This document shows positions 34,862 to 43,591 of a stretch of DNA of 64,000 nucleotides, piece by piece (position 1 is the first letter of the stretch; each line of letters begins with the position of its first letter). The notes under the pieces were generated by a model. It worked only from the letters and a program-made list of their open reading frames with translations, made no database searches and was not told the DNA's origin. The DNA comes from Odoribacter sp. (GTDB lineage Bacteria > Bacteroidota > Bacteroidia > Bacteroidales > Muribaculaceae), in NCBI GenBank assembly GCA_023663145.1, contig JAMPHZ010000002.1, forward strand, positions 62,001-126,000. Direction: 5' to 3'. The position numbers were made by a program, and so were the translations under genes.

Positions 34862-36021
34862 AAAAGATTCTTTTTGCATTACATTATATGAATGTGGGAG
34901 GCGTGGAAAAGGCCTTTCTGGGAATGCTTGACACACTTCCCCATGATGACCTTGAGGTGCATGTGGCATTTTTCGCGCCCGAAGGAGGATTCATGGGATA
35001 CATTCCTTCATGGGTACATGTACACGCCATAGCCCCCTTCTATAATAACCGGGCATTCCTTAACAACCCCGTAAAAACAACAATAAACAGCCTTCTGCGC
35101 GGCCGTACAGAAGTGCTCAGGATGCTGCCGGCATTTATAAAATCCAAAATTGCAGGAGATAAGGAAGCTATATGCCGCTATCTGCTGCGCGATGACAATG
35201 CCCTCGGGACGGAATTTGACCTCGCGGTCAGCTATGCCTCACCCCATGAGTATCTTGACTACTACATAAGCCATCATATCAAAGCAAAAAGGCGCGCGGC
35301 CTGGATACACTTCGATGTGTCGAAGTGTTTCAATTCACAAAGATCAATTAACCGGGCTTTCAGCAATATCGAACGTATTTTCGTCGTATCTGACAAAGGG
35401 CGCGAGATTTTCAATCAGAAATATCCGGCACTGGCTACAAAAACCGCGACATTCCACAATATAATATCACCGTCCAATATATTACGCGACGCCAAACGCC
35501 CGTCAAGCTACCGTGCATCAAAAGAATGCCTTAATATAGTCACCGTAGGCCGCCTGAACCATGAAAAAGGCCAGCATCTGGCTGTGGCAGCCTTGGCCCA
35601 GTTACGCGCACGCGGAATTCACGCCATGCTGCACCTTGTGGGCAACGGCCGCACAGCCGACACATGCCGCCGGATAGCAATGGAGGCAGGCATCGACGAC
35701 TATGTGCGCTTCTACGGATCGCAAGCCAACCCCTACCCTTACATGGCCGGGGCCGACATATATTTACAGCCGTCGCTTCATGAAGGATATTGCATCACAT
35801 TGGCTGAGGCTAAAATTTTCGAGGCTCCGATAGTAGCCACCGATTTCACCGGCGCACGCGAACAACTGTCCGCCCGCCCCAATGCGGTAATAGCAGATGA
35901 CTTCACACCCGAAGCCTTAGCCGGCGCCCTTGAAAAAGCCGCTGCGATGCCGCGATGTGAAGGATGCAGCGAGTTTACCAACGACATGCCGGAGTTTCTC
36001 AAGCTCCTTCAGGGATTATAA
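34858..36021 (+). CDS. GT4-type glycosyltransferase
   Basis: A 387-residue enzyme with two Rossmann-like halves. N-terminal MNVGGVEKAFLGML is the glycine-rich loop of GT-B enzymes; the C-terminal half has VGRLNHEKGQHLAVAAL, a donor-binding region, and the E-x7-E motif in LHEGYCITLAEA. It probably adds one sugar to the lipid-linked unit; donor and acceptor cannot be told. It is the only glycosyltransferase in this five-gene locus, so other enzymes must be encoded elsewhere. Its 3' end overlaps a convergent small TPR gene by 13 bp. Confidence 0.9.
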   Translation: MKKILFALHYMNVGGVEKAFLGMLDTLPHDDLEVHVAFFAPEGGFMGYIPSWVHVHAIAPFYNNRAFLNNPVKTTINSLLRGRTEVLRMLPAFIKSKIAGDKEAICRYLLRDDNALGTEFDLAVSYASPHEYLDYYISHHIKAKRRAAWIHFDVSKCFNSQRSINRAFSNIERIFVVSDKGREIFNQKYPALATKTATFHNIISPSNILRDAKRPSSYRASKECLNIVTVGRLNHEKGQHLAVAALAQLRARGIHAMLHLVGNGRTADTCRRIAMEAGIDDYVRFYGSQANPYPYMAGADIYLQPSLHEGYCITLAEAKIFEAPIVATDFTGAREQLSARPNAVIADDFTPEALAGALEKAAAMPRCEGCSEFTNDMPEFLKLLQGL

Positions 36022-36245
36022 AGATCCGTATTATAAAAATCCATTATACTGTTACACAGTTTCAGAGCCTCAACAGCAGGTGACTGAGGATCTATGGCGG
36101 CAGCCCGCCCATAGTCGCTCATCGCCTCACCCTTCAGGCCCTGCTGCCAGAATAACCGCCCCCTGCGGTAAAAGAGCGAAGCATCAGGCGTAACGGCTGA
36201 GTCAATTGCCTGGGTGAGTGTTTCTATTGTTTCGTATTCATTCAT
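36009..36245 (-). CDS. Small TPR protein (78 residues)
   Basis: A short protein with a TPR-like helix pair (LFYRRGRLFWQQGLKGEAMSDYGRAAAIDP) and a C-terminal ending with FYNTDLYNP. Similar small TPR proteins ending in an NFYNxDxYNP phrase are frequent in Bacteroidales, from memory. It is on the minus strand, converges on the glycosyltransferase and overlaps its last 13 bp. A perfect -7 box about 75 nt upstream supports expression. Role unknown. Confidence 0.75.
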   Translation of the reverse strand: MNEYETIETLTQAIDSAVTPDASLFYRRGRLFWQQGLKGEAMSDYGRAAAIDPQSPAVEALKLCNSIMDFYNTDLYNP

Positions 36246-36320
36246 ATGCAGGTTCCTGATTATTGACCGATGTTGAGAGGCCTTATGATTCTGATTGTTA
36301 TTTCAACGATTGATCAGTAA

Positions 36321-36328
36321 CAAAGTTA
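36321..36328 (-). promoter_or_regulatory. -7 box TAACTTTG for the small TPR gene
   Basis: Perfect box on the minus strand, giving a leader of about 70 nt. Confidence 0.65.
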
Positions 36329-36334
36329 AGCACA

Positions 36335-36390
36335 AAAAACGGAATAACATGCTCCCGCAGCAAAAAAGTTGTGACAGGCATTCCGTTTTT
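36335..36390. repeat. Inverted repeat between divergent promoters
   Basis: AAAAACGGAAT (36335-36345) pairs perfectly with ATTCCGTTTTT (36380-36390) across 34 bp. It lies between the minus-strand box at 36321 and the plus-strand box at 36404, so it could be a shared regulator site, or a terminator read on either strand. Confidence 0.6.
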
Positions 36391-36403
36391 AAATTCTTTT
36401 GCG

Positions 36404-36411
36404 TACATTTG
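36404..36411 (+). promoter_or_regulatory. -7 box TACATTTG for the phosphatase operon
   Basis: Box 37 nt ahead of the ATG at 36449. Confidence 0.65.
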
Positions 36412-36448
36412 CCGATAAAAGAAGAACTAACACAACGCCAATACCGAT

Positions 36449-37714
36449 ATGCGTAAGAAAATACTGATAGCCCTGATTGCAGTGTCCTCACTGGCCGTTA
36501 ACGCAGCCAATCCCATGGCTACCAATTACACAATGAGTCAGTGCGAGGGATCATTAACCCCATACCCCACTGAAATCAATCCGGCGGTATACCCCGATTC
36601 ACTCACTCCTGTATATATCAACCACGTGGGGCGACATGGCGCACGCTATCCCGCATCAAGCGCTAATTGCCTTAAGATGCGTCAGGCGCTGCTTAAAGCC
36701 GACTCCCTCGGCACAATAACTCCGGCAGGCCGCCAACTCATGCGTCTCAATGATCTTGTTATCGCGCGCAGCGAAAACCAATGGGGCGCACTCGACTCAA
36801 TCGGTATGGCCGAGCAACGCGCCATAGCCACCAGGCTTTTCTATAACTTCGGACAAATTTTCAAAAACGGCTGCAAGGTAAACGCCTTATCTTCATATTC
36901 ACCGCGGTCAATGATGAGCATGTACTCTTTCCTGCATCAACTTGACCGAATGGACAACCGCATTAACTTCAACGCATCCACCGGTCGCGTGAACAACGCA
37001 ACAATGCGCCCGTTTGACATTGATCAGGACTACCTCCAGTTCCGCAAAGATAATGAATGGAAGCCCGCCTACGATGAATACTTCAACACAGCATGCCCCA
37101 CCACCGCCATACGCAAGGTTTTGGGCGAGCGTTATCCATTCGTTTCTGAAGATGAAGCCCGCGACTTGGCCATAACAGAATACTACGTTGTAGCCGGATG
37201 CAGCTGTATGGGCATTGATCCGGAAGCCTCCCGATTCTTCACCAAAGAAGAATACAATGCCTTATGGTCATGTTTCAATCTGCGCCAATACCTGCAACGG
37301 ACTGCATCGACCATCTCCTCAGTGCCTGCCGACATCGCCTCACAACTGTTGCAAGACATCATAAGCACCACCGACGCCTACATTGACGGTACAGGTGGAG
37401 TTGTGGCCAATTTCCGGTTCGGCCATGCCGAGACACTTATGCCACTGCTTTCACTGATGCGCTTGAAAGGCTGCTACTACATGACCAATTACTTTGACAC
37501 CGTAGGACAACATTGGTGCGACTTTGACGTTGTGCCCATGGCTGCCAACCTGCAGATTATACTTTTCAAGGCTGAACGCAGCGGGCATTATTATGTGCGC
37601 GTCGACGTAAACGAAGTACCGGTACCTCTTCAGCCAGGATCTTCCTCTCTCTACACCCTATGGGGTGATGCCCGCGATTATCTCACCCGATGCCTACCGC
37701 TATATGCACAGTGA
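36449..37714 (+). CDS. Histidine acid phosphatase, MINPP-like (HAE type)
   Basis: A 421-residue exported enzyme with a signal peptide (ending VNAAN). It has the branch 2 histidine phosphatase motif RHGARYP (R62, H63 as the phospho-acceptor, R66), and at 326-328 the HAE triad, which marks inositol polyphosphate phosphatases of the MINPP group; most other members have HD. It could therefore release phosphate from phytate or related compounds outside the inner membrane. It overlaps the next gene by 11 bp, though it is not obviously linked to sugar modification. Confidence 0.88.
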   Translation: MRKKILIALIAVSSLAVNAANPMATNYTMSQCEGSLTPYPTEINPAVYPDSLTPVYINHVGRHGARYPASSANCLKMRQALLKADSLGTITPAGRQLMRLNDLVIARSENQWGALDSIGMAEQRAIATRLFYNFGQIFKNGCKVNALSSYSPRSMMSMYSFLHQLDRMDNRINFNASTGRVNNATMRPFDIDQDYLQFRKDNEWKPAYDEYFNTACPTTAIRKVLGERYPFVSEDEARDLAITEYYVVAGCSCMGIDPEASRFFTKEEYNALWSCFNLRQYLQRTASTISSVPADIASQLLQDIISTTDAYIDGTGGVVANFRFGHAETLMPLLSLMRLKGCYYMTNYFDTVGQHWCDFDVVPMAANLQIILFKAERSGHYYVRVDVNEVPVPLQPGSSSLYTLWGDARDYLTRCLPLYAQ

Positions 37715-38120
37715 TAAACCTTTGAAAATCCCTAAATTCGAAGACTCCCGCGGTAACCTTTCATTCATTGAGCACGGAACCGGAGGAATGTGTCCATTCG
37801 AGATCGAACGGGTATATTGGATCTACGACGTGCCCGCAGGCCGTGTAAGGCACGGGCGCGCCCTGCGCCACACTACAGAGATGATCGTAGCCATGAGCGG
37901 AAGTTTCACCTTGCGTCTGACCAATACAGACGGCACCACAACAGTCCATCACCTGTGCCGCAGCGACGTGGGAGTGGTGGTTGAACCCTGTACATGGCGC
38001 GAGATCATAGATTTCTCCACAAATGCAGTAGCCATGGTGCTTGCATCTGGTCCGTACGACGAATCCGAATATATTTCCGATATAAAGACATTTGAAGACC
38101 ATGTCGAACAGCAGCTTTAA
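37704..38120 (+). CDS. FdtA/WxcM-like cupin, first of a tandem pair, catalytic His pair missing
   Basis: About 138 residues, a single cupin fold like the dTDP-4-keto-6-deoxyglucose 3,4-ketoisomerases FdtA and QdtA. The frame EDSRGNLSFIE, PFEIERVYWIYDVPAG and WREIIDF matches the family well. At the site of the catalytic HAHK the protein reads R52-A-L-R55, so both His are absent; H50 and H56 lie nearby. I infer a changed or lost activity. The start at 37704 is preferred over an ATG at 37665 that would overlap the phosphatase by 50 bp. It overlaps its paralogue by 20 bp. Confidence 0.82.
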   Translation: MHSDKPLKIPKFEDSRGNLSFIEHGTGGMCPFEIERVYWIYDVPAGRVRHGRALRHTTEMIVAMSGSFTLRLTNTDGTTTVHHLCRSDVGVVVEPCTWREIIDFSTNAVAMVLASGPYDESEYISDIKTFEDHVEQQL

Positions 38121-38553
38121 GACAGGAGCACACGGCGAATCAACAGTCGAAGACTGCCGCGTGATAGATTTACCGCGCGAGCGCCATGCCAACGGCTCAC
38201 TCACAGTGGTGGAAAACGAAGCGTCCGGAGTACCATTCGATGTAAGACGTGTATTCTATCTATACGATGTACCGGCCGATGCTGATCGCGGGGGCCACTC
38301 CCATTATCTGTCACGCGAATTGATAGTAGCCCTGAGCGGAAGCTTCGATGTTGTTATTGATGACGGTCGGACCAAACGGCGCTTCTCACTCAACCGCCCA
38401 TACAAGGCTCTATACATTCCGCGCGGACTGTGGCGCACGCTCGATAACTTCTCGGGCGGCTCAATAGCGATAGTCCTTACATCTGAACGCTTCTCCGAAG
38501 CCGACTATGTGCGCGATTACGCAACCTTCAAGGCTCTTACCGGCAATGGATAA
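38101..38553 (+). CDS. FdtA/QdtA-like sugar 3,4-ketoisomerase, second of a tandem pair
   Basis: About 150 residues, a paralogue of the preceding gene. Here the catalytic pair is kept as H66-S-H68 in DRGGHSHY, so this copy may isomerise a dTDP-4-keto-6-deoxy sugar to its 3-keto form. The start at 38101 is an ATG; a TTG nine bases earlier is possible. It overlaps the aminotransferase gene by 8 bp. The product would be a direct substrate for that aminotransferase. The rml genes that supply the donor are not in the window. Confidence 0.85.
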   Translation: MSNSSFKTGAHGESTVEDCRVIDLPRERHANGSLTVVENEASGVPFDVRRVFYLYDVPADADRGGHSHYLSRELIVALSGSFDVVIDDGRTKRRFSLNRPYKALYIPRGLWRTLDNFSGGSIAIVLTSERFSEADYVRDYATFKALTGNG

Positions 38554-39673
38554 GTATCCCTTCTCCGATTTTATCAAAGCTATGGCACCTTACCATGATG
38601 CCATCGAGACCGCTACTAAACGTGTAATAGCTTCAGGCCGTTACGTTGGCGGACCTGAAGTCGAAAACTTCGAGAATATGCTCGCACAGTATATAGGCAC
38701 GCGCCATGCCGTGGGCACCGCCAACGGACTTGACGCCCTCCGCCTTATAATGCGCGCATACATGGAACTCGGAAGACTTGTCCCCGGTGATGAAATTATT
38801 GTTCCTGCCAACACTTATATAGCCTCAGTGCTGGCCATAACTGACTGTGGACTTCAGCCCGTGCTTGTCGAACCTCGCACCGACACCCTGAACCTTGACA
38901 CATCACTGATTGAAGAATCAATCACTCCGCGCACCCGCGCCATAATGACAGTACACCTTTACGGACGTGCCTGCCATGACAATATGATGGCGGATGCCGC
39001 AAGACGCCACGGTCTGCTGATAATCGAAGACAACGCGCAAGCCATCGGTGCAAGATCTGCAGTTACCGGGGCGCGCACAGGCTCAATTGGAGATGCCGCT
39101 GCCTTCAGTTTCTATCCGACAAAGAATCTCGGGGCATTAGGCGACGCCGGGGCTGTTACAACTGATGACCCTGACGTAGCCGCTGCTGTAAAGGCTTTGG
39201 CCAACTATGGGAGCGACTACCGGTATCATAACATATATCAAGGGATAAACAGCCGTCTCGACCCTATTCAGGCTGCTATATTGGCTGCTAAACTTCCATT
39301 CCTTGATCAGGAGAACACCCGCCGGGCCTCAATAGCCCGCATATATGATGAATCAATAACCAATCAGGCCATTGTCAAACCTCTTTTCACAGGCAACGAC
39401 ATGGTATGGCACCAATATGTAGTGATGACATCACATCGCGACAGTTTCCGTGACTATCTGAAAGCCAACGGTGTAGGCACTGATGTCCATTATGCCACCC
39501 CTCCTCACCGGCAACCATGCTATGCATCATTACTGGGGCACCTGCAACGGCCCGTCACCGATCTTATCGCAAACCGGGTGGTATCACTGCCTGTAACCGG
39601 AAGCACGACTGCCGATGATGCCCGCCAGATATCCGCCATTATAAACAAATATCAACCCGCAGATGATAGATAA
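38546..39673 (+). CDS. DegT/DnrJ/EryC1/StrS sugar aminotransferase, FdtB-like
   Basis: About 375 residues, PLP-dependent. The PLP lysine is K193 in SFYPTKNLGALGD; ANGLDAL and HLYGRACH are further family marks. It most likely turns the 3-keto sugar made by the FdtA-like neighbour into a 3-amino-3,6-dideoxyhexose for a surface glycan, by analogy with FdtB and QdtB. The start at 38546 overlaps the cupin gene by 8 bp; an ATG-less extension upstream is not supported. It overlaps mtaB by 11 bp. Confidence 0.9.
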   Translation: MDKYPFSDFIKAMAPYHDAIETATKRVIASGRYVGGPEVENFENMLAQYIGTRHAVGTANGLDALRLIMRAYMELGRLVPGDEIIVPANTYIASVLAITDCGLQPVLVEPRTDTLNLDTSLIEESITPRTRAIMTVHLYGRACHDNMMADAARRHGLLIIEDNAQAIGARSAVTGARTGSIGDAAAFSFYPTKNLGALGDAGAVTTDDPDVAAAVKALANYGSDYRYHNIYQGINSRLDPIQAAILAAKLPFLDQENTRRASIARIYDESITNQAIVKPLFTGNDMVWHQYVVMTSHRDSFRDYLKANGVGTDVHYATPPHRQPCYASLLGHLQRPVTDLIANRVVSLPVTGSTTADDARQISAIINKYQPADDR

Positions 39674-41003
39674 ATCTACATTCGACGGACTCACAGCATT
39701 ATATCACACATTCGGCTGCAAACTTAACTTCGCCGAGACATCAACCATAGCCAGGGAACTCGGCGCCCGCGGTGTACGACGCATATCAGGCAGTGAGATC
39801 CCTGATCTCATAATCGTAAATACATGCAGCGTCACAGAACTTGCCGACAAAAAATGCCGGCAGGCTATCAGATCGTTCAATAAGAAATATCCCGAGGCAG
39901 CCATCATAGTGACCGGTTGCTATGCCCAGCTCAAAAGTGATGAAGTTGCCACGCTGCCAGGCGTAGCCGTAGTGGCCGGTGCCGAAAAAAAGATGGAGAT
40001 AGTGGAGTTTATCGACCGCTATCTCAATGAACGACGCCAGGTGCGCGATGTCAGCGCATGGCGCGACATTACCACATTCCGCCCGTCATGCTCACGTGGC
40101 GACCGCACAAGATTCTTTCTGAAAGTACAAGATGGCTGCGACTATTGGTGCAGCTATTGTACCATACCCATGGCTCGCGGAAGATCGCGCTCAGGCACTA
40201 TAGACTCACTTGTGGCTCAGGCTGCACAGGCCGCAGCCGAGGGTGGGCGTGAGATTGTCATCACCGGTGTAAATACAGGTGACTTCGGCAAAGGCCGCAC
40301 CGACACCTTCTTTGATCTCATAAAGGAGCTTGACAAAGTTGATGGCATCCTGCGTTACCGCATTTCATCAATAGAACCCAACCTGCTGACCGATGAAATA
40401 ATAGATTGGTGCGCTAACTCACGCTCATTCATGCCTCATTTTCACATTCCGCTACAAGCCGGTGATGACACGGTTCTCAAACTCATGCGCCGCCGATATG
40501 ACACCGCGCTGTTTGCCCGGAAAATCAATCGCATCCGGGAGGTATCACCTGATGCCTTCATAGGTGTAGACCTTATAGCCGGTGCCCGCGGGGAGACTCC
40601 TGAGTGCTTTGAGAACTCACGTGTTTTTGTTGATTCTCTTGACATATCACGACTGCATGTATTCCCATATTCAGAGCGTCCCGGCACCAAGGCTCTTGAC
40701 CTTGGCGGAGCCGTTGCCCCTGCCGAAAAGCACCGGCGCACCAATGTCATGCTGCGGCTTAGCGAAGCCAAGTGGGAACGGTTCGCCTCGCGATTCACCG
40801 GCACATGCCGTCCAGTGCTGCTTGAGCATCCTCAGGGCCATGGCAAACCAATGTCAGGCTTTACCGACAACTACCTGAGGGTGGAAGTTCCGGACGCCAC
40901 TGCAGAGCTTGACAACACTATTGTAAATGTGAGAATCACCGCCATTAACCCCGAGACAGAAACGCTTACAGGCCAACTCGACACCGCAAGCCCATTATGC
41001 TGA
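39663..41003 (+). CDS. mtaB: tRNA t6A37 methylthiotransferase MtaB
   Basis: A 446-residue radical SAM enzyme that adds a methylthio group to t6A at position 37 of tRNAs that read ANN codons. N-terminal UPF0004 cluster cysteines C19, C55 and C86; radical SAM motif C159-xxx-C163-xx-C166; a C-terminal TRAM domain from about 380. MtaB is preferred over MiaB because of the start TFGCKLNFAET and overall length. It sits in the middle of surface glycan genes, overlapping both neighbours, which couples its translation to theirs. Confidence 0.92.
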   Translation: MIDKSTFDGLTALYHTFGCKLNFAETSTIARELGARGVRRISGSEIPDLIIVNTCSVTELADKKCRQAIRSFNKKYPEAAIIVTGCYAQLKSDEVATLPGVAVVAGAEKKMEIVEFIDRYLNERRQVRDVSAWRDITTFRPSCSRGDRTRFFLKVQDGCDYWCSYCTIPMARGRSRSGTIDSLVAQAAQAAAEGGREIVITGVNTGDFGKGRTDTFFDLIKELDKVDGILRYRISSIEPNLLTDEIIDWCANSRSFMPHFHIPLQAGDDTVLKLMRRRYDTALFARKINRIREVSPDAFIGVDLIAGARGETPECFENSRVFVDSLDISRLHVFPYSERPGTKALDLGGAVAPAEKHRRTNVMLRLSEAKWERFASRFTGTCRPVLLEHPQGHGKPMSGFTDNYLRVEVPDATAELDNTIVNVRITAINPETETLTGQLDTASPLC

Positions 41004-41869
41004 AAGCCACGTTCAAAGCCTTAGCCCACGCCAACCTGTCACTGCTTTACGGCATATCAGACATCGCGGCCGGCCTGCTGCATTCGGTGATAAGATATCG
41101 CCGTAAGGTAGTACGCGCAAATCTGAATGCAGCATTCCCTGATGCATCAGAAAAAGAAATCAGGAAGATCGAGCGCAAGTTTTACCGGAATTTCACTGAC
41201 AATTTTGTTGAGACACTCAAATTACTCCACATCAGCGACAACGAAATGTTGCGCCGTATGGAATTTGTAAACACCGAAGAACTTGACCGCCTGATGGAAT
41301 CAGGGCGGAGCATAGTAGTATATTTCGGCCATTTTTTCAATTGGGAGTGGGCCCCATCGGTAAGTCTCCACACATCGCGCAAACCGTCTGACCACACCGT
41401 ATTCGCGCAAATCTACCGGCCGTTGCGGTCAAAGGCATTCGACGGGCTGATGTTGGCCGTACGCAGCCGGTTTGGCTCTGAGAGCATTGACAAATCACGG
41501 GCTCTCAGACGATTGCTGCAATTACGCAAAAGCGAGGCCATCTCAATCACAGGCTTCATGAGCGATCAACATCCAAGCCACGGCGACAACGGCTATATAA
41601 CAACACTTATGGGACGGCCGACAGCTATGATAACCGGCACCGAAACCTTGGCAAGACGTCTTGATATGGCCACAGTCTACTGGGATATGGAGAAAATCTC
41701 ACGCGGCCATTACCGCATCACCACCCGTCTCATCGCAGAGGACCCCTCGTCGCTCCCGGAAGGCGAGATCACCCGACGGTATACAGAGTTGCTTGAAAAT
41801 ACTATACGGCGTGACCCTGCATTATGGCTTTGGAGCCACAAACGATGGAAGCATCCTGTCAACTTATAA
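40997..41869 (+). CDS. LpxL/HtrB-like lysophospholipid acyltransferase
   Basis: A 290-residue inner-membrane enzyme of the lipid A late acyltransferase family. It has the HX4E catalytic motif (H112 to E117 in GHFFNWEW), the preceding conserved VRANLNAAFPDASEKE segment with the basic pattern, and the SDQHPS region. It probably adds a secondary acyl chain to lipid A or transfers acyl chains to another lipid. It overlaps mtaB by 7 bp and is followed by a GT2 gene, an arrangement I recall from other Bacteroidales. Confidence 0.9.
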   Translation: MLKATFKALAHANLSLLYGISDIAAGLLHSVIRYRRKVVRANLNAAFPDASEKEIRKIERKFYRNFTDNFVETLKLLHISDNEMLRRMEFVNTEELDRLMESGRSIVVYFGHFFNWEWAPSVSLHTSRKPSDHTVFAQIYRPLRSKAFDGLMLAVRSRFGSESIDKSRALRRLLQLRKSEAISITGFMSDQHPSHGDNGYITTLMGRPTAMITGTETLARRLDMATVYWDMEKISRGHYRITTRLIAEDPSSLPEGEITRRYTELLENTIRRDPALWLWSHKRWKHPVNL

Positions 41870-41877
41870 AAACAATA

Positions 41878-42915
41878 ATGATCGACACATCCCATATATA
41901 CCGGCCGGGTATGCCACCCGTGGCCGTGATCATACTCAACTGGAACGGCAGCCGCCTGCTGCGTGAATACTTGCCTGCGGTAATTGCCTCCACAGACCCC
42001 GCAGTAGGCCGGGTGATTGTTGTTGACAACGGGTCAACCGACGACTCAAAGGAAGTGCTTGCCTCCCGATTCAGCGAGGTTGAGACAATAGAATTTGACC
42101 GCAACTATGGCTTTGCAGAAGGCTATAACAAGGCCTTGTCCCTTACCCGTTATCCATATACCGTGCTGCTTAACAGCGACGTAGCCACCACCGATGGATG
42201 GCTCGCACCACTTCACGAGTTCATGGAAAAACACCCCGATGCCGGAGCATGCCAACCCAAGGTGTTAAGCTATACCGACAAATCCAGATTTGAATATGCC
42301 GGCGCAGCGGGAGGATTCATTGACCGCAACGGATATCCTTATTGCAGAGGCCGTATCTTCAATGTATGCGAGTATGACACAGGCCAATACGATTCCATAA
42401 CACCGGTTTTTTGGGCAACTGGGGCGGCATTGATGGTGCGCACCTCAGTATATCTCGAGGCCGGAGGGCTTGATCCGGAATTCTTCGCCCACATGGAAGA
42501 GATAGACCTGTGTTGGCGAATCCTGTTGCAGGGTAAAGGAATATTCGCAGTGCCACAGTCAACAGTGTATCACCTCGGAGGAGGATCACTGCCTCCCGAC
42601 AGTCCGCGAAAAATATACCTCAATTTCCGCAACAATCTGCTTATGCTCCACAAAAATCTACCCGACAGCGACCGCAGTACCACCCTTCTGCGCCGCAGGC
42701 TGCTCGACACCATCGCGTGGATGCGCTTCGTGGCAACCGGCAAATGGCAGAATGCGGCTGCGATTGTGAAGGCTCATCGTGATTTTGCAAAGATGCGCCT
42801 AAAATACAACAGACACCCTGATATAAACCTGCTCAAAACACGCCCCGACTGCCGGGTAAACATTCTCACGGCATTTTACCTGCGCCGCAAAAAGACCTTC
42901 AATGAATTGAACTAA
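41878..42915 (+). CDS. GT2 family glycosyltransferase
   Basis: About 345 residues. The GT-A fold is seen in VAVIILNWNGSRLL, VVDNGSTDD, the DxD-like LLNSDVA, and the late AHMEEIDLCWR segment typical of rhamnosyltransferase-like GT2 enzymes, with a hydrophobic region after residue 250. It would add a sugar to a lipid-linked or LPS acceptor at the cytoplasmic face. I take the ATG at 41878; an ATG at 41908 is also possible, while ones further upstream overlap the acyltransferase gene. Confidence 0.9.
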   Translation: MIDTSHIYRPGMPPVAVIILNWNGSRLLREYLPAVIASTDPAVGRVIVVDNGSTDDSKEVLASRFSEVETIEFDRNYGFAEGYNKALSLTRYPYTVLLNSDVATTDGWLAPLHEFMEKHPDAGACQPKVLSYTDKSRFEYAGAAGGFIDRNGYPYCRGRIFNVCEYDTGQYDSITPVFWATGAALMVRTSVYLEAGGLDPEFFAHMEEIDLCWRILLQGKGIFAVPQSTVYHLGGGSLPPDSPRKIYLNFRNNLLMLHKNLPDSDRSTTLLRRRLLDTIAWMRFVATGKWQNAAAIVKAHRDFAKMRLKYNRHPDINLLKTRPDCRVNILTAFYLRRKKTFNELN

Positions 42916-42966
42916 GACAAATGCCGATTGTTTTACATATAAACATATGTGAAAATACAATCAATT

Positions 42967-43551
42967 ATGGCAACAAAAAGTATCAAAGGAACCAAGACAG
43001 AAAAAAATCTCGTGATAGCTTATCTTGCTGAGTCAACAGCATATAGCCGCTATACTTACTACGCCCAACAGGCCGATAAAGAGAACTATTATCCCGCAGG
43101 GCAGATATTCCGTGAGACAGCCGACAACGAACTTCACCACGCCAAGGTATTCTTCAAATTCCTGAAAGGCGGTTCAGTTGAAGTACCCATGACCGTCGAC
43201 GCAGGCGTGATAGGAACCACAGCCCAGAATCTTGAAATCGCCATCAGTGAAGAAAACAACGAGGGCGTAAAACTTTACACAGCTGCTGCAAAAGTCGCAG
43301 ATGAGGAAGGCTTCAGCGACATAGCCGAGCATTTCCGCGCCATCGCCACTGTGGAAGCACGCCACGAAAAACGCTTCAAGATGCTTCTTGATCAGGTCAA
43401 GAACGACACAATGTGGAAACGCGACACCCCCATCACCTGGCAGTGCCTCGTGTGCGGATACCAGTTCGAAGGAACTGAGCCTCCAAAGGTATGTCCCGCA
43501 TGTGATCACCCTTATCAGCACTACATTGGACTTGACTACGACGTAATCTAA
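42967..43551 (+). CDS. Rubrerythrin
   Basis: About 194 residues from the ATG at 42967. The N-terminal four-helix bundle carries the diiron Glu and His residues (AESTAYSRY, ETADNELHHAKVF, EARHEKRF), and the C-terminal rubredoxin domain has the Cys pairs CLVCGY and CPACDH. It reduces peroxide in the cytoplasm, which is usual in anaerobes and supports an anaerobic host. It ends at a terminator; it is 51 nt from the GT2 gene, and I see no -7 box there. Confidence 0.96.
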   Translation: MATKSIKGTKTEKNLVIAYLAESTAYSRYTYYAQQADKENYYPAGQIFRETADNELHHAKVFFKFLKGGSVEVPMTVDAGVIGTTAQNLEIAISEENNEGVKLYTAAAKVADEEGFSDIAEHFRAIATVEARHEKRFKMLLDQVKNDTMWKRDTPITWQCLVCGYQFEGTEPPKVCPACDHPYQHYIGLDYDVI

Positions 43552-43591
43552 GACTACACGGTATACAGAACTGCTTATCAAGCTGATATAC

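Noticed and set aside
37665..37703. Longer start of the first FdtA-like protein
   Set aside because: It would overlap the phosphatase by 50 bp and add residues not found in the family; the ATG at 37704 gives a normal N-terminus.
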